A DNA stretch of 64,000 nt from Sandaracinus amylolyticus (GTDB lineage: Bacteria; Myxococcota_A; Polyangia; Polyangiales; Sandaracinaceae). The first letter of the stretch is position 1, and every line of letters begins with the position of its first letter. The stretch spans positions 868,001 through 932,000 of the forward strand of contig NZ_CP070225.1 of the NCBI RefSeq assembly GCF_021631985.1, written 5' to 3'. Below, piece by piece: positions 11,088 through 19,612 of the stretch. The notes below the pieces were generated by a model that was not told the origin of the DNA, did no database searches, and saw only the letters and a program-made list of their open reading frames with translations. The position numbers and the translations under genes were made by a program.

Positions 11088-11175
11088 GGCGGGGCGGGAT
11101 ATAGCTCGTGACGTCCATCGAGGCGCGCCGCGATCGGACTGCCCGTTCGTCGAGGAAGGCCGCGCGACCGCTGCC

Positions 11176-11590
11176 GAGCGTCGGAGCTTCGTCCGGAACG
11201 ACGACGGGGCACCGCGTCGAGATGGCTCGCGGTCATCGAACCGCGCCGGATCGCTTGGTCGAGGTGGTCGTGAACGGCCGAACCACCGCGAGGCAGCGCG
11301 TCGAGGTGGTCGGTGGTCATCGGACCACCACGGACCACCTCGGCGAGGTGGTTGCCGCTGGTTCGCACCACGACGGACCGCCTCGCCGGGGTGGTTTGCG
11401 CCGACCGAGCCACGACGGACCGCCTCGCCGAGGTGGTCGCGGATGGTCTGGGCGACGTCTGACCGCCTCGTCGGGGTGGTCTGCGGCCACGGAACCACGA
11501 CGGATCGCCTCGCCGAGGTGGTCGCCGGTGGTTCGGAGCCCGTCCAGCGCCGCTCGCCCGCCTCGCAGGTGGTCTGGACCACCGATGGCC
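11176..11590. repeat. Tandem array of about nine to ten 42-43 bp units with a palindromic core
   Basis: The core CGCCTCGCCGAGGTGGT and variants recur with the GAGGTGGT element at 11261, 11303, 11345, 11388, 11430, 11473 and 11515, plus degenerate flanking copies near 11176, 11219 and 11566. One core is the near-perfect dyad CCACCTCGGCGAGGTGG. The spacing of 42, 42, 43, 42, 43, 42 bp is not a multiple of three, so the array cannot be a coding repeat, but it equals about four helical turns. It fills most of the 556 bp between the divergent ABC-F gene (start 11087) and the gene starting at 11644. Confidence 0.9.
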
Positions 11591-11643
11591 GGTGTCCGCG
11601 ATGGCGGTGGGAAGGAAAGACGCTGGCGCGTCATCCTCTCGCG

Positions 11644-12921
11644 GTGACCGAGACCGACACTCCGCTCGATCGAACGCTTCGTGTCCTGTTGATCCTCGCG
11701 CTCTTCGTCGCGTCTCAGGTGGCAGCGGCGAGCCGCACCGCCCGGGAATTCGCGCCAGGCGGTGGCGGCGCTTTGGGCGGCAGCATCATCGCCGCGCTGA
11801 TACTCCTCGCGCGTGCCCGCGTCGTGCTCGAAGACTCGGTGCTCCGAGTCGGAGTCTTCCGTCGCAGGATCGCGTGGAGCGAGGTCCGCTCGGTCACGGT
11901 CGAGGGCCGCCGGCTCGTCATCCGATCCGGGCACGCGCGTGTGTCGCTCGACCCACGGCGCTTCGCCGATCCCGACGGGATGCTGCGCTTCATCCGCGCG
12001 CGGGTGACCCTCGATGCCTGGACTCTCGACGAGCGCGCGATGACGGAGCTCGTACTCGGCCGGCGCGTGACGCGCTTCGCGCTCGCGAGCGCGGCGACGG
12101 CCGAAGCGCCCGCCGGCTACCGCGAGCCACCCCGTGCTTCGGAGCCGGTGGCCGTCGCGAAGCTCTTCCCGCTTCCTCGGTTCGGCCGCGCGGACGTGTC
12201 GAGCACCGATCTCGCCCTGGGCGGCACGGCGCTCGTCGTCGCGTGCCTCGGCCTCACGATGCGCGCCCCGTCGAACGTCGTGGTCTCGGTCGCTGCCGTG
12301 AGCGGCGCGGCGGCGGTCGCCTACCGCGCGTGGCGGCGGTTCGTGGCGAAGCTCGACAACCAGCGCGCTCGCGCCGCGCGCAACGCGGCCTTCGTCGGCG
12401 AGCTCGTGCGCGTCGACGCGGCCACGTGGGCCTCGCTGGACGGGACCCGACGGCGGCGGCGTCACGCAGCGGATCTCGTCGATCCGTGGGAGGGCTCGCA
12501 CCAACACTACGAACGCATCGACCCCGCCACGGGCGAGACGCTCGCGTCGTACGTGGGGACGAGTGCCGGCGTGTTCGAGGGCGAGGCGCTGCCACGCACG
12601 CGCGAGGTCGGGGTGCTTCCGCAGCCGATCGATTCACAGCGCCATTGGGACGGATTCCCGCCCGAGCTCGACCGCTGGGCGGGACGCAAGGCAGTGACCC
12701 GTGGCGCGGCGAAGGTGCTGGTGATCGACACGCACCCCGACGCGGTGTTCGTGCATCGATTCTCCGAGGCTCGCGAACCCGTGGGCGACACGATGCACGC
12801 CGATCGCGACGCCGCGATGCGGCAGCTCGCGAGCGAGTATCCCGGCGTGAGCATCGAGTGGCGGCCCGTCGATCCCGCGGCCGGACGATGGGCGTTCTGG
12901 TCGGTCGCGCTCAGCTCGTGA
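11644..12921 (+). CDS. Hypothetical membrane protein with bPH2-like N-terminal domain
   Basis: A 425-residue protein. Two hydrophobic segments (about 10-28 and 40-57) precede a strand-rich stretch (VVLEDSVLRVGVFRR onward, about 60-125) resembling bacterial PH-like (bPH2/DUF304) domains. A second hydrophobic pair lies near 195-235. The C-terminal half is soluble, rich in His, Arg and Trp, and I recognise no catalytic motif. The GTG at 11644 is the only start ahead of the first hydrophobic segment and directly follows the repeat array. Its 3' end overlaps the convergent gene by 11 bp. Function is unknown. Confidence 0.7.
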   Translation: MTETDTPLDRTLRVLLILALFVASQVAAASRTAREFAPGGGGALGGSIIAALILLARARVVLEDSVLRVGVFRRRIAWSEVRSVTVEGRRLVIRSGHARVSLDPRRFADPDGMLRFIRARVTLDAWTLDERAMTELVLGRRVTRFALASAATAEAPAGYREPPRASEPVAVAKLFPLPRFGRADVSSTDLALGGTALVVACLGLTMRAPSNVVVSVAAVSGAAAVAYRAWRRFVAKLDNQRARAARNAAFVGELVRVDAATWASLDGTRRRRRHAADLVDPWEGSHQHYERIDPATGETLASYVGTSAGVFEGEALPRTREVGVLPQPIDSQRHWDGFPPELDRWAGRKAVTRGAAKVLVIDTHPDAVFVHRFSEAREPVGDTMHADRDAAMRQLASEYPGVSIEWRPVDPAAGRWAFWSVALSS

Positions 12922-13804
12922 GGAGCTTGCCGATGTTCGCGCGCTCCCATGCGAGCGCGCGCTCGTAGTCCGGATACGCGCGCTCGCGGCGGCGGAACTC
13001 GGGGGTGTGGAAGATCGTGCGGCCGTCTTCTTCGCGCGCCGGCTCCACGTGGTGGAGCATCTCGTGGAAGACGATGTACTCGACGAAGAACGCGGGGACC
13101 CACGGCTGATCGAGCACGGGGTGGACGCGGATGAGGCGCTCGTCGTGGGTGTACGTGCCGAGGCGGATGCTGCGCTTGCGGCGACGACCGCGCGCCGCCG
13201 CGCCGTGGCGGCCCCAGGTGATCGTCACGCCCGCGAGCGCGCCCGGGAAGTAGGTCGACTCGATGCGCGCGTAGATCGCGAGCAGGTCGTGGTGCTCGCC
13301 GAGCGGGCGCAGCACGCGCGGAGGGCGCGGCGCGACGAAACGATCGCGCTTCTGCTCGATGAACTCGCCGAGCCGGCGCGATGCGCGGCGATCGCCGGTC
13401 TTCACGTAGCGGCCGAGCGCCTCGACGATCGCGCCGTCGGCCTCGACGAACATGCGGTGGAGGCGGAGGCGGAGCGCCATGCCGCTGCGCGCGCTCGAGA
13501 TCATCGTGCGGCGGTTGCTCGTGAGCTCGACCTCGACGCGCACGCCGAGCATCGAGTTCATCACCTGCTCGATGTGGGCGCGGGCCGACTCCTCGGGATC
13601 GCTCGGCGGCGACGGCGCTGGTGCGATCACCGGGGGCGCGGCCTGCGCAGGAGGAGGAGCCGGCGGCGGTGCGCTCCCGCCGGGCGCGGCGTCGAACGCG
13701 AGCGAGAGCTGGCGCGTCGCGGTGCCGGGCGCGCGCTGCACCGGCCCGGGTCGCGCCCCGGAAGACGCGACCCCTTCGGGCCCAGGATGCTGCACGCCGC
13801 GCAT
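12911..13804 (-). CDS. SprT-like metallopeptidase-fold protein
   Basis: A 297-residue protein with a Pro/Ala-rich first 80 residues and a conserved remainder. YIVFHEMLHHVEP contains HExxH with an extra His, the zinc site of SprT/gluzincin-like proteins; FHTPEF, a little further on, could give the third ligand. The stretch IRLGTYTHDERLIRVHP resembles the strand before the zinc helix in SprT-like and YgjP-like proteins. No signal peptide is evident, so it is probably cytoplasmic. The substrate is unknown. The ATG at 13804 is used, though a shorter start after the Pro-rich part is possible. The gene overlaps the convergent gene by 11 bp. Confidence 0.75.
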   Translation of the reverse strand: MRGVQHPGPEGVASSGARPGPVQRAPGTATRQLSLAFDAAPGGSAPPPAPPPAQAAPPVIAPAPSPPSDPEESARAHIEQVMNSMLGVRVEVELTSNRRTMISSARSGMALRLRLHRMFVEADGAIVEALGRYVKTGDRRASRRLGEFIEQKRDRFVAPRPPRVLRPLGEHHDLLAIYARIESTYFPGALAGVTITWGRHGAAARGRRRKRSIRLGTYTHDERLIRVHPVLDQPWVPAFFVEYIVFHEMLHHVEPAREEDGRTIFHTPEFRRRERAYPDYERALAWERANIGKLLTS

Positions 13805-13867
13805 CGAGAGCCCAATCCTGATCTCCTCGGATCCGTTGTCAATCTTTTCGTTCGAGCCGTTCCGCGC

Positions 13868-15163
13868 CTACCGGAACGCCTGCACGATCCGCTTGGTCTC
13901 GCGCTCCACCGACTCGGGCAGCACGCCGACCGCGACCACCTGCAGGTGGTCGGGACGGATCGTCCGCTGCGCGGCGGCCGCGAGATCGTCGAGCGTGACG
14001 GCGTCGATGCGCTCGGCGATGCGCTCGAGCGACTCTCCGAGCTCGAAGATCCGATCCATCACGAGCCACTCGGCGATGCCCTCGGCATCGTCGAGCACCG
14101 CGGTCAGATCGAAGAGCGCGCGCTTCTTCGCCTTCGCGAGCTCGCGCGGCTCGATCGGGCGATCACGCAGGCCGACCAGCAGATCGAGCACCGTCGTCAC
14201 GAGCGACGCGGTCTTGTTGTGCTCGATCGCGGCGCCGACCACGACGAGCCCGGTGTCCTCGTAGGGGTCGAACGAGCCGAAGGTCTCGTACGCGAGGCCG
14301 GTGTCCTCGACGACCGTGCGGAAGAGCCGGGTGCTCATCCCGTCGTCGAGCACGCGCGTCAGCAGATCCGTCGCGTAGCGCAGCGGGTCCTTCTCGCCGA
14401 CGCTCGGGAGCGAGACGCGCACGTCGGTCTGGCTGCCGGTGCTGTCGACGTAGGTGAAGCGCGGGCCACGCGTCGGCTTGGTGAACGGCGAGGGCTCCTG
14501 GCGCTCGCCGCTCGCGAGGATGCCGAAGCAGCGCTCCGCGGTGCGCGTGATCTCGTCGGGATCGACCGCGCCGGCCGCGACCACCACCGCGTTGCGCGCG
14601 ACGTAGTGCTTCGCGTGCCACGCGCGCAGATCGGCCTCGCCGAATTTCGAGAGGCTGGTCTCGCTGCCGGCGATCTTCGCGCCGAGCGGGTGCACCCCGA
14701 ACACCGCGCGGTGCGCGATGTCGTCGGGGTCCACGTCGCGCCCGTCCTCGTCGACGCCCTCGAGGATCTCCTCGCGCACGATGCGCTTCTCGAGCTCGAG
14801 GTTGCGCAGGCTCGGCGTGCCGAAGATCTCCGCGAGGATCGCGAGGCCTTCGATCGCGTGCTCGGGCGGGACCGTGAGCTCGTAGGTCGTGAAGTCGGCG
14901 CGCGTCGCCGCGTGCAGCGTGCCGCCGAGCTCCTCGACCGCGAGGTTGAACTCGTGCGCGGTCGGGTGCTCCGCGGTGCCGCGGAAGAGCATGTGCTCGA
15001 GGAAGTGCGAGATCCCCGCGTTGGCGGTGGTCTCGTGCCTCGAGCCCACGCGCACGCCGACCATCAGCGTCGCGGTGTGCAGGTGCGGGAGCGGCGCGAC
15101 GACGATCGGGAGGCCGTTCGTCAGCGTGCGCGTGCGGACGTCGAGCCCGCCTCTCCTCGTCAC
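13868..15163 (-). CDS. M16 family zinc peptidase (processing-peptidase-like)
   Basis: A 431-residue protein of the length typical for bacterial single-unit M16B peptidases. The inverted zinc motif HFLEH (residues 53-57) is intact, with the distal Glu in VREEILEG. The rest shows the two-domain M16 pattern (YVARNAVVVAAGAVD, then GMSTRLFRTVVEDTGLAY). There is no signal peptide, so it is probably cytoplasmic. The start is a GTG at 15163 that overlaps the stop of the upstream isomerase gene by 4 nt (GTGA), which indicates translational coupling and related roles in protein quality control. Confidence 0.92.
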   Translation of the reverse strand: MTRRGGLDVRTRTLTNGLPIVVAPLPHLHTATLMVGVRVGSRHETTANAGISHFLEHMLFRGTAEHPTAHEFNLAVEELGGTLHAATRADFTTYELTVPPEHAIEGLAILAEIFGTPSLRNLELEKRIVREEILEGVDEDGRDVDPDDIAHRAVFGVHPLGAKIAGSETSLSKFGEADLRAWHAKHYVARNAVVVAAGAVDPDEITRTAERCFGILASGERQEPSPFTKPTRGPRFTYVDSTGSQTDVRVSLPSVGEKDPLRYATDLLTRVLDDGMSTRLFRTVVEDTGLAYETFGSFDPYEDTGLVVVGAAIEHNKTASLVTTVLDLLVGLRDRPIEPRELAKAKKRALFDLTAVLDDAEGIAEWLVMDRIFELGESLERIAERIDAVTLDDLAAAAQRTIRPDHLQVVAVGVLPESVERETKRIVQAFR

Positions 15164-16938
15164 GCGCGGATGCCCGCGCCGCGGCGGGGCGGGATCGCGG
15201 TGGACTCCTCTTCCTCGGGCTCGGCGGCGGGCTCGTCGTCGCCCGAGGGGGCTTCCTCGGTCTCTTCCTCTTCCGGCGTCTCGTCGCCGTAGAGCAGGAT
15301 CGCGTCGTTCACGCGGAGCTGGCCGTCGGCGCGCGCCTGCTCGCGCAGATCGCGCACGTACGCGCGGAGGACCTCGGTCTGCTTCGCCTCGAGCAGCTGC
15401 TCGCGGATGCTCGACTGGACCTCGGGCGTGAAGTTCTCGTCGGTCGCCTCGGTGCGCTGCTTGAGCTGGAAGACGTACCAGTCGTCGCCCACCTGGATCG
15501 GCTCGCCGGGCAGCGGCTCGTCCATGGTGCGCTCGAACGCGGCGCGCGTGAGCTCGCCCGCGCCGGTGCCGCTGACCGGCGTGTCGGTGCGGCCGAAGAG
15601 GCGCGACTCGCGGACCTGCGGCGCGAACGAGTCGCGCTCCGGGGCCTCGGGCGCGGCGCCGTCGGGGCCGGGCGCGGGCGCGTCCTGCCAGTTCCACTGG
15701 AGGCGCGTGTCGAGGTCCTGCATCGAGTTTCCTTCGCGCAGGTACGCGAGGGCACGATCCGCCTGCTCGCGCGCGAGCTCCCCGGCGCGCGACCGTGCGT
15801 AGAGCGTCTCGGCGAGCTCGCGCTTCGCCTCGTCCTCGGGCACGTCGCCCTCGCGGCGTCCCTCGACCTTGATCACGTGGTAGCCGAAGTTCGTCTCGAC
15901 GACGTGGTCGGTGATCGATCCCGGCTCGGTCGCGAACTGGGCCTCGTCGAAGGGCGCGACCATGCGGCCGCGCGCGTTCCATCCGAGGTCACCGCCGCGA
16001 CGCGCGCTGCCGGTGTCCTCGCTGTTCGCGGTCGCGAGCGCCGCGAAGTCCTCGCCCGCCTGGGCGCGACGCAGCAGCTCCTCGGCGCGCGTACGCGCCG
16101 CCGTGCGATCCGCCTCGGGCGCGTCGGAGCTCGCCTTGATCAGGATGTGGCGGGCGCGGCGCTGCTCCTCGAGGCCGGTGTAGCGGTGGCGCTGGCGCTG
16201 GTACTCGGCGTCGACCTCTTCGGTGTGCTCCGCCATCCACGCGCGGATCGCCTCGTCGCCGCTCTCGACGCGATCACGGTAGTAGACCGGGCTGAAGCGC
16301 ACGTAGTCGACCTGCGCGCGATCGGTCTCGCGCTGGTACTGCTCGCGCACTTCCTGCGGGCTCACCGTCACCGTCGCGAGCACGGCGTCGCGCGTCTGCT
16401 GCGCCAGGCGCTCGCGGACCTGCCAGCGCTCGAACTCCTCCACGCTGCGGCGGAGGTAGTTCTGGATGAAGCGCCGCATGTTCTTGCTGGAGAAGCGGCC
16501 GTCACGATCGTCGAAGCTCTGCGGGATCTCCGGCCCCGGATAGCCCGCGGGGGCATCGACGGGCGGCGTCGACAGGATCACGCCGGTCTCCGCGACCTCG
16601 CGCATCACGTCGTGCGAGTCCGCGGTGAAGCCCATGCGCTCCGCCTCGTGCGCGAGCAGCTCGCGCTCGACGAGGCCGTCCATCGTCAGCTCGCGCAGGC
16701 GCAGCGTGCGGGCGCGGTCGATCGGGAAGCGCTGGAACCCGACGAGCTGGTACGCGGCGCGGAAATCACCTTCGGTGATCGTCGTCCCGTGGACGCGCGC
16801 GGCGAACGCTCCCTGGTTGTTGAGCGAGCAGCCCTGCGAATTGGGGCCGCCGAAGGTGAGGATGAAGGTCGCGCTCAACAGTCCGACGAGGATCGAGAGG
16901 ATGACCGTCTGGAAGCGCTTCTGGATGACGTCGAGCAT
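15160..16938 (-). CDS. PpiD/SurA-like membrane-anchored peptidyl-prolyl isomerase
   Basis: A 592-residue protein with one N-terminal membrane helix (about 11-30) and a long periplasmic part, as in PpiD. A SurA_N-like helical region (about 45-230) is followed by a parvulin domain with RARHILIKA, GGDLGWNARGRM and FGYHVIKVEGRR. A second, degenerate domain follows, then a Glu-rich tail. Such chaperones help outer-membrane proteins fold after leaving the Sec channel. The ATG at 16938 places the membrane helix at the N-terminus. It is the first gene of a two-gene operon with the M16 peptidase. Confidence 0.9.
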   Translation of the reverse strand: MLDVIQKRFQTVILSILVGLLSATFILTFGGPNSQGCSLNNQGAFAARVHGTTITEGDFRAAYQLVGFQRFPIDRARTLRLRELTMDGLVERELLAHEAERMGFTADSHDVMREVAETGVILSTPPVDAPAGYPGPEIPQSFDDRDGRFSSKNMRRFIQNYLRRSVEEFERWQVRERLAQQTRDAVLATVTVSPQEVREQYQRETDRAQVDYVRFSPVYYRDRVESGDEAIRAWMAEHTEEVDAEYQRQRHRYTGLEEQRRARHILIKASSDAPEADRTAARTRAEELLRRAQAGEDFAALATANSEDTGSARRGGDLGWNARGRMVAPFDEAQFATEPGSITDHVVETNFGYHVIKVEGRREGDVPEDEAKRELAETLYARSRAGELAREQADRALAYLREGNSMQDLDTRLQWNWQDAPAPGPDGAAPEAPERDSFAPQVRESRLFGRTDTPVSGTGAGELTRAAFERTMDEPLPGEPIQVGDDWYVFQLKQRTEATDENFTPEVQSSIREQLLEAKQTEVLRAYVRDLREQARADGQLRVNDAILLYGDETPEEEETEEAPSGDDEPAAEPEEEESTAIPPRRGAGIRA

Positions 16939-17225
16939 GGAGGCTGGTGCAGGCCCATCCGGCGCGAGACGCGACGTGCTCCGTCGCGGCGCCCGGATGA
17001 AAGGGGACCGGACTGTAGAAGAGGGCTTCTCCCGGCGCAATCGCCGCGAAACGACGGGTTCGCGCGGAACGGAAGGCGGCCAACCCGACGATCCGGGCAG
17101 GACCTTCGCGATCGGGGATTCCGCCGGGAAGGAAGCTCGTGGTACGTGGACGGTCCGGTTCGCGGATCGCGCGGCCGAGGACGAAACATCCGGTGCGCGC
17201 AGGGTCAGGGGGGGCGCGCTCTACC
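16939..17225. other. Intergenic leader region without a convincing gene
   Basis: These 287 bp lie between divergent genes. A frame from the ATG at 16998 to a stop at 17236 is open, but its third positions are only about as G+C-rich as the background, unlike real genes here, and its stop lies inside the terminator stem. The stretch probably holds the promoter of the isomerase gene on the minus strand and the 5' part of whatever plus-strand transcript ends at the hairpin at 17226. Confidence 0.5.
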
Positions 17226-17270
17226 GAGGGCGGTGAGACCGGGGGGGCTCACCGCCCTCTTCCTTTTCTT
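17226..17270 (+). terminator. Strong rho-independent terminator with no gene in front
   Basis: A 12-bp perfect stem (GAGGGCGGTGAG at 17226-17237, its complement at 17248-17259), a 10-nt loop and the T-rich tract TTCCTTTTCTT form a textbook terminator reading rightwards. The mirror direction has only A's. No plus-strand gene ends before it; it stands 26 bp ahead of the next gene, so it could end a small RNA or act as an attenuator. Confidence 0.75.
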
Positions 17271-17295
17271 CCGGGCGCGGTCACGATGCCCGCCG

Positions 17296-18057
17296 ATGCA
17301 GCCGAAGGATCCGCCAGTCTGGCGCGTGGCGTTGTGGGCGCTCGGCACCTGTGTGGTCGTCGGCCTGTCGATGCTGCGGGCGATGACGCCCGCGGCGGAC
17401 GAGCGCGCTGAGCTCGAGCGGGGGCTCGCGCGCGGGCTCGGGATCGAGGGAGAGGACGGCGCGTCGCGGGTGACGGAGATCGCGCGTCGCGAGCTCGCGC
17501 CGCTGCTGCGCGATCCGCGGTTCCGCGCGACGACGACGCTCGCCTCGCGCCCGCGACGGGATGCGGACGGGGCGGGCGGCGTGGAGGAGGCGCCGCTCGC
17601 CGATCTCGGCGCGCAGATGCTGCGAGGCGGGATCGCACGCGCCGAGCCCGAGCTGATCACCGAGCATCGCGCGGTCCGGGCGCGCCTCTTCGAGCTCTCG
17701 CCGACGGCGTGCGCGGCGGCGTGGCGAGGGACGCCCGTCGCGATCGGCACCGCGCTGTTGCGGGCGAGCGACGACGAGATCGCGACGTACTGGCGGACGA
17801 CGCGCCAGCTCGTCGAGCGCGAGCTCGACGGCGAGCGACCGCGGGTGATCGAGGACGACGAGACCGATGCGATCGTCGCGGAGGGCGTCGACGCGGTGCT
17901 CGCGCGCGGTGGCGCGGAGGCGCTGCAGCGCGCGATCGACGAGACAGACGCGAGCGACGAGGTGGCGTGCGCGGGGATGCGCGCGCTGCACGAGGCGCTG
18001 CCGACGCTGGACGCGTCGCTCGCCGATCGGCTCGCGCGCGCGCTCCTCGTGCGCTGA
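17296..18057 (+). CDS. Hypothetical single-pass membrane protein
   Basis: A 253-residue protein with one hydrophobic segment near the N-terminus (about 9-26) and a hydrophilic, helix-rich remainder dominated by Glu, Arg and Ala. I recognise no domain. It may be anchored in the inner membrane facing the periplasm. The ATG at 17296 is chosen because it precedes the hydrophobic segment and follows the terminator hairpin. The methylase gene begins 20 bp after its stop, so the two are probably cotranscribed. Confidence 0.65.
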   Translation: MQPKDPPVWRVALWALGTCVVVGLSMLRAMTPAADERAELERGLARGLGIEGEDGASRVTEIARRELAPLLRDPRFRATTTLASRPRRDADGAGGVEEAPLADLGAQMLRGGIARAEPELITEHRAVRARLFELSPTACAAAWRGTPVAIGTALLRASDDEIATYWRTTRQLVERELDGERPRVIEDDETDAIVAEGVDAVLARGGAEALQRAIDETDASDEVACAGMRALHEALPTLDASLADRLARALLVR

Positions 18058-18077
18058 CGCGCTACGTTGCGGCCGCC

Positions 18078-19112
18078 GTGATCAAGTACCTGGGCAGCAA
18101 GCGCGTGCTGATCGAGTGGATCCTCGACGCCGTGCGCGCGACCGGGCGCGCGGAGACGGTGCTCGATCTCTTCTCGGGCACGTCGCGCGTGGGGCACGCG
18201 CTCAAGCGCGCGGGGCACCGGGTGATCGCGAACGATCACAACGCGTACGCGCACGCGCTGGCGCGCTGCTACGTGCAGGCCGATCGCGAGGACGTGGAGC
18301 ACGACGCGCGGCGGCTGATCGCGGAGCTCTCCGCGCTGCCGGGGCGCGCCGGGTGGTTCACCGAGACGTACTGCGAGCGCGCGCGTTACTTCCAGCCGAA
18401 GAACGGCGCGCGCATCGAGGCGATCCGCGAGGAGATCGCGAGGAAGTCGCTGCCCCCCGAGCTCGAGTCGGTGCTGCTCGTGTCGCTGATGGAGGCGGCG
18501 GATCGCGTCGACTCGACCACCGGCGTGCAGATGGCCTTCCTCAAGTCGTGGGCGGCCCGCGCGCACAACGATCTCGAGCTGCGGTTGCCCGAGGTGCTGC
18601 CGCGCGCGCGAGCGGGGAAGGGCGAGGCGCACGCGCTCGACGCGCGCGAGGCAGCGGCGACGCTCGAGGCCGACGTCGCGTACGTCGACCCGCCGTACAA
18701 CCAGCACTCGTACCTCGGCAACTACCACGTGTGGGAGACGCTGGTGCGCTGGGATCGCCCCGACGTCTACGGCATCGCGTGCAAGCGCGTCGACGTGCGG
18801 GAGCGGCAGAGCGCGTTCAACCGCAAGCGCGAGGCGAGCGAGGCGCTCGCGAGGCTCTTCGCGCGACTCCGGGCGCGCGCGATCGTCGTGTCGTTCAGCG
18901 ACGAGGGCTACGTCGATCGCGAGGCGATGGTCGCGATGCTGCGCGAGCGGGGCGAGGTCGCGGTGATCGAGCGCGACCACAAGCGCTACGTCGGAGCGCA
19001 GATCGGGATCTACAACCCGCGCGGCCAGAAGGTCGGCGAGGTCTCGCACCTGCGCAACACCGAGTACCTCTTCGTCGTCACCGAGCGCCCGCTCGCGCTC
19101 GCGGCGGAGTGA
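18078..19112 (+). CDS. D12-class DNA adenine N6-methyltransferase
   Basis: A 344-residue protein with the D12/Dam-type order of motifs: an N-terminal KYLGSK (motif X), DLFSGTSRVG (motif I, S-adenosylmethionine binding) near residue 34, and DPPYNQHSY (motif IV, catalytic) near residue 210. It should methylate adenine N6 in a specific DNA site that cannot be read from the sequence. No restriction endonuclease or specificity gene lies nearby, so it looks like an orphan methylase with a regulatory or protective role. The GTG at 18078 precedes Ile-Lys-Tyr-Leu-Gly directly. It abuts the convergent gene with no intervening base. Confidence 0.9.
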   Translation: MIKYLGSKRVLIEWILDAVRATGRAETVLDLFSGTSRVGHALKRAGHRVIANDHNAYAHALARCYVQADREDVEHDARRLIAELSALPGRAGWFTETYCERARYFQPKNGARIEAIREEIARKSLPPELESVLLVSLMEAADRVDSTTGVQMAFLKSWAARAHNDLELRLPEVLPRARAGKGEAHALDAREAAATLEADVAYVDPPYNQHSYLGNYHVWETLVRWDRPDVYGIACKRVDVRERQSAFNRKREASEALARLFARLRARAIVVSFSDEGYVDREAMVAMLRERGEVAVIERDHKRYVGAQIGIYNPRGQKVGEVSHLRNTEYLFVVTERPLALAAE

Positions 19113-19589
19113 TCACTGGATCACGGCGCAGTCGAGCGTGACCGTCACGCGGCTCGCGTCGGTGCGCGATCCGAGCGCGAGCACACCGGCGCGCGCGCCC
19201 CACGACGCGCCCGAGATCTGACAGAAGCCGGTCGTGCTCACGACCGCGTCGCCGTGGGTGCACTCGAGCGTGCGCACCTCGGACCAGTTGGTCTCGTTCA
19301 GCTGCGCGCGGTTCGGCGCGGAGTAGGTGCACTGCCAGCCCGGCATCGGCACCTCGATCGTGCCGGGCTCCGCGCTCGCGGTGGTGCGGCGCGCCGGCTG
19401 ATCGCCGTGCGCGGACACGAACACGGTCCACTGCACCGTCGCGTCGGCGGGCACCACGCGCTCGGCGGCGCGGCCTCCGCGTGGCCGGCGTTGGGCCGGC
19501 GCCGCGCTGGGCGCGAGGGCGATCACGGCGATGACCGAGAGCAGGAGCGTGCGCACGAGGGCGGCGGACGGCCGGGGCCAGGTCGGCAT
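19113..19589 (-). CDS. Secreted hypothetical protein
   Basis: A 158-residue protein with a signal peptide (hydrophobic core about 11-28, cleavage probably after PAQ or near it). The mature part has four cysteines, including MPGWQCTY and LECTHG, suggesting one or two disulfides, and a predicted all-beta composition. I do not recognise a family. Its stop directly abuts the stop of the convergent methylase, and its start is only 23 bp from the start of the divergent peptidase gene, so their promoters must overlap coding DNA. Confidence 0.65.
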   Translation of the reverse strand: MPTWPRPSAALVRTLLLSVIAVIALAPSAAPAQRRPRGGRAAERVVPADATVQWTVFVSAHGDQPARRTTASAEPGTIEVPMPGWQCTYSAPNRAQLNETNWSEVRTLECTHGDAVVSTTGFCQISGASWGARAGVLALGSRTDASRVTVTLDCAVIQ

Positions 19590-19612
19590 TCAACGCGTGA
19601 TATAGCGGAGGC

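Noticed and set aside
11108-11647. Open frame across the 42-43 bp repeat array
   Set aside because: The repeat period is not a multiple of three, so the peptide does not repeat coherently, and no codon bias is visible.
16998-17236. A possible 79-codon gene before the terminator
   Set aside because: Third-position G+C is close to background and the stop codon is inside the terminator stem; an RNA leader explains it better.
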